8,282 nt of DNA. It comes from RGIG5675 sp050943435. GTDB taxonomy: Bacteria; Bacillota; Clostridia; Oscillospirales; Ruminococcaceae. Below are positions 6,465 through 8,282 of this stretch, piece by piece; position 1 is the stretch's first letter; every line of letters begins with the position of its first letter. The notes under the pieces are model-generated. The model was not told where the DNA came from, ran no database searches, and saw only the letters and a program-made list of their open reading frames with translations. The DNA lies in the NCBI GenBank assembly GCA_050943435.1, contig JBMNPE010000066.1, positions 1 through 8,282 on the forward strand. The letters run 5' to 3'. Made by a program: the position numbers and the translations under genes.

Positions 6465-8036
6465 TCAGTAGATCCAGTCTTTGGGGGCCTTCGGATTCTT
6501 CTTTTTGTTGAAGGAATCCCAGGTCTGGCATCTTCCGGTTTCGAGGAGCGCCTTCTGCAGCTCTGTGTCGAAATCGGGTCTTGCCTCGCACTTCCTGTCG
6601 AACAGCATTGTGATGCGGTGGTCTTCGGTGTAGGGGAGCCACTCCGGCAGATCTACGCCGGCACCGTTCGGGTTTCCGTTTCTCGCAAAGTTCGAGAAGG
6701 AGCCTGAAACCTGGCCCTCGAGCTTTTCCGTAACGCCCTGGATGTTGGCGCTCGGGATCCTGGAGGTGTTCCTGAATACGAACGGGATGTCGGAGCAGTG
6801 CCACGCGCACGCGCCGCCCTTGATGTCGAACGTGAGGTTGAACTGGTAGAGATAGAGAGGTCCCGTGGCTTCCTTGGCGTGTGCTTCCGCAAAATCTATG
6901 AGCTGCGGCTTGAACAGCGTATCGATCTTCTGCAGGACCCCGATGTCCTTTCCGGGATAGGTTCTCCTGAAGATCTCGACGAGCTTCTCGGAGTTTCCGT
7001 ACTGGGCCTCGATGTCGCGCATCTTCTCTTCCTCGGTCCTCTTGTTCTCCTCGGCCAGATTGTTTCTCGACCCGAGTTCCGTGGCTACGCTTCCAGCCAT
7101 GAGGGGCATCCTCTTGGCGTATTCCGAGAATCCCACCTTGAGCGGGTCGCCCTTGATCCAGCCGTTCCCGACAGGGCCCCACATGAGGTTCATGTCCTCT
7201 GCGGCCATCGTTTCCTGGGCTGCTCTTGCGAGTTCCCCATACGGCACGGTTTCCAGCTTTTCAACGTCCTTTTCTTCTATTCCGAGCCTCTTCATGATCC
7301 CGGAAGCGAGCCTGCGGTAGTCGAAATCGCCTTCCTGGGGCATGGCAATGACTCCGCTCATCAGGATTCCCCTGTGGAAGAGTCCTTCCGCTGCGGGTGT
7401 CTGGAGCAGGGCCTCGACCTTTCCTCCGCCGCCGGACTGGCCGATTATAGTGACGTTGTCGGGGTCTCCGCCGAATGCGGAGATGTTCCTCTTTATCCAC
7501 ACGAGCGCCGCGACGAGGTCGGCAATGCCGACGTTCACGGAGTTGTCGTATTTCCTGCTGTAGGAGGAGAGATCCATGTATCCGAGGATGTTGAGCCTGT
7601 GGTTGAGGGTGACGACGACCATTCCGCTCTTCTTTGCGAGATTGTCTCCCTCGTAGGAGACCTGCTCAATTCCTGAGCCGTCAGAAAATCCGCCGCCGTG
7701 CAGCCATACGAAAACGGGCTTCTTTTCAGCCCCGTCGAGTGATGTCGTCCAGATGTTGAGGTACTGGCAGTTCTCGTTCATCGGCCAGAACCTGTGGGGA
7801 ATATAGAGTTCGCTCTTGGGGAGGGGAGTGTCCATGATCGGGCACACATATCCGTAGTTGACAGCGTCCTTAATTCCGTCCCAGTGCTCTACGGGGTGTG
7901 GCATCTGGAATCTCTCCGCATCGGCGTATTTAATGCCGTGGAAGGTATAGACTCCGTCATAGATATATCCGCGCAGCTTTCCTGCATCGGTCTTGACGAC
8001 AGGCTCATCGGCTGTGCAGACAAATTTCTTTTCCAT
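6465..8036 (-). CDS. Type-B carboxylesterase (alpha/beta hydrolase), cytosolic
   Basis: Hydrolyses carboxylic esters. 523 residues from MEKKFVC, the usual length for the carboxylesterase/cholinesterase family. Landmarks: GIKYADAERFQMP near the N terminus, ENCQYLNIWT at 88-97, oxyanion loop HGGGF at 113-117, AFGGDPDNVTIIGQSGGG with nucleophile S201, probable acid E320 in GSVATELGS, and H413 in AWHCSDIPFVF. The elbow is GQSGG rather than the common GESAG. There is no signal peptide, so the substrate must be imported or made inside the cell. It follows the membrane-protein gene by 32 bp and is probably in its operon. The context suggests removing acyl groups from imported glycosides, but the family is broad and the substrate cannot be read from sequence. 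Confidence 0.92.
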   Translation of the reverse strand: MEKKFVCTADEPVVKTDAGKLRGYIYDGVYTFHGIKYADAERFQMPHPVEHWDGIKDAVNYGYVCPIMDTPLPKSELYIPHRFWPMNENCQYLNIWTTSLDGAEKKPVFVWLHGGGFSDGSGIEQVSYEGDNLAKKSGMVVVTLNHRLNILGYMDLSSYSRKYDNSVNVGIADLVAALVWIKRNISAFGGDPDNVTIIGQSGGGGKVEALLQTPAAEGLFHRGILMSGVIAMPQEGDFDYRRLASGIMKRLGIEEKDVEKLETVPYGELARAAQETMAAEDMNLMWGPVGNGWIKGDPLKVGFSEYAKRMPLMAGSVATELGSRNNLAEENKRTEEEKMRDIEAQYGNSEKLVEIFRRTYPGKDIGVLQKIDTLFKPQLIDFAEAHAKEATGPLYLYQFNLTFDIKGGACAWHCSDIPFVFRNTSRIPSANIQGVTEKLEGQVSGSFSNFARNGNPNGAGVDLPEWLPYTEDHRITMLFDRKCEARPDFDTELQKALLETGRCQTWDSFNKKKNPKAPKDWIY

Positions 8037-8046
8037 GATTAACAGA

Positions 8047-8052
8047 CTCCTT
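8047..8052 (-). promoter_or_regulatory. Ribosome binding site that sets the esterase start
   Basis: AAGGAG on the minus strand, 10 nt before the ATG at 8036. An in-frame ATG exists at 8072 and overlaps the upstream stop (ATGA), but choosing it would translate this site as part of a 12-residue extension, MNQSHIERSLLI, that has no place in the family. The 8036 start is preferred. Confidence 0.75.
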
Positions 8053-8068
8053 TCAATATGGCTCTGAT

Positions 8069-8282
8069 TCATTCGAGTGAGGAATAATCCCCGGCTGCGA
8101 TCTTCTCCCTGTTCCAGTTTCTCTCAGTCCTGAAGGGTATGCCCTTGAATATCCTGTGCTGGAAATAGGCGAGTACGGCTCCCGCAGCGCAGCACAAACC
8201 TGTGAGGACAGCATTCGGGACTGAACCTCCTATAAGGCATACGGCAGCGTTCCAGACAGTGGCCGCAGCCAGGACAGCAGCC
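8069..8282 (-). CDS. C-terminal end of an unidentified multi-pass membrane protein, possibly a transporter
   Basis: The minus-strand reading frame enters from the right edge and ends at TGA 8071-8069, giving 70 residues. It reads as a hydrophobic stretch (AAVLAAATVWNAAVCLIGGS), a short PN turn, a second hydrophobic stretch (AVLTGLCCAAGAVLAYF), then a charged tail, QHRIFKGIPFRTERNWNREK followed by IAAGDYSSLE. Two closing membrane helices plus a cytosolic tail are typical of secondary transporters, but I do not recognise the family. It lies directly upstream of the esterase on the same strand (32 bp gap), so they are likely co-transcribed. A sugar or glycoside uptake role is inferred from context only. 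Confidence 0.68.
   Translation of the reverse strand, partial: AAVLAAATVWNAAVCLIGGSVPNAVLTGLCCAAGAVLAYFQHRIFKGIPFRTERNWNREKIAAGDYSSLE

Noticed and set aside
6337..7182. Minus-strand frame of 281 codons overlapping the esterase and the regulator end
   Set aside because: It is rich in R, G, H and P as in frame-shifted GC-biased sequence, and it runs through the 15-bp terminator hairpin into the regulator gene.
6798..7676. Open frame of 292 codons on the plus strand, antisense to the esterase
   Set aside because: It is covered by a well-supported carboxylesterase and reads as a mirror of its biased codons (rich in V, E, L, D) without family features.
1..8282. Defence system, phage or mobile-element cargo
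   Set aside because: No integrase, transposase, toxin, nuclease, reverse transcriptase or terminal repeats were seen. All genes fit ordinary metabolism, transport and regulation.

Overview
The window holds six protein-coding genes, two of them cut by the window ends. It looks like part of a sugar-utilisation locus in an anaerobic bacterium. The best guess is a gut or rumen Clostridia-type Bacillota. That rests on good Shine-Dalgarno sites, a near-consensus sigma-A/sigma-70 promoter, heavy use of the AGG arginine codon (clearest in the 4254-6392 gene), a circularly permuted GH3 glycosidase of the kind known from Ruminococcus albus and Butyrivibrio, and a membrane-spanning AraC regulator typical of Clostridia and Paenibacilli. 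The taxon is an inference, not a proof.

Layout. (1) 1-551, plus strand: the C-terminal 182 residues of a TM1586-type nitroreductase, followed by a hairpin at 588-613. (2) 3934-632, minus strand: a two-gene operon, a cytosolic GH3 beta-glycosidase (872 aa) and then, 21 bp on, a beta-phosphoglucomutase (220 aa). (3) 3935-4253: a 319-bp divergent promoter region. It holds a candidate promoter for the GH3 operon with an 18-bp near-palindrome lying in it, a strong promoter for the regulator, and a foldable leader. (4) 4254-6392, plus strand: a 712-aa transmembrane AraC-type regulator with an extracytoplasmic sensor. (5) 6407-6442: a 15-bp-stem hairpin shared by convergent genes. (6) 8282-6465, minus strand: the tail of an unidentified multi-pass membrane protein, then a type-B carboxylesterase 32 bp downstream.

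How they may work together (inference): the regulator senses an external ligand through its extracytoplasmic domain and controls the divergent GH3-pgmB operon and perhaps its neighbours. The membrane protein may import short, possibly acylated, oligosaccharides. The cytosolic esterase and GH3 enzyme would remove acyl groups and beta-linked sugars, and PgmB would feed beta-glucose 1-phosphate into glycolysis. No enzyme making beta-glucose 1-phosphate is clearly visible here, which makes the GH3/PgmB pairing the most interesting biochemical question. I saw no tRNA, rRNA, CRISPR array, insertion sequence or phage gene, and nothing that clearly amounts to a new type of system.
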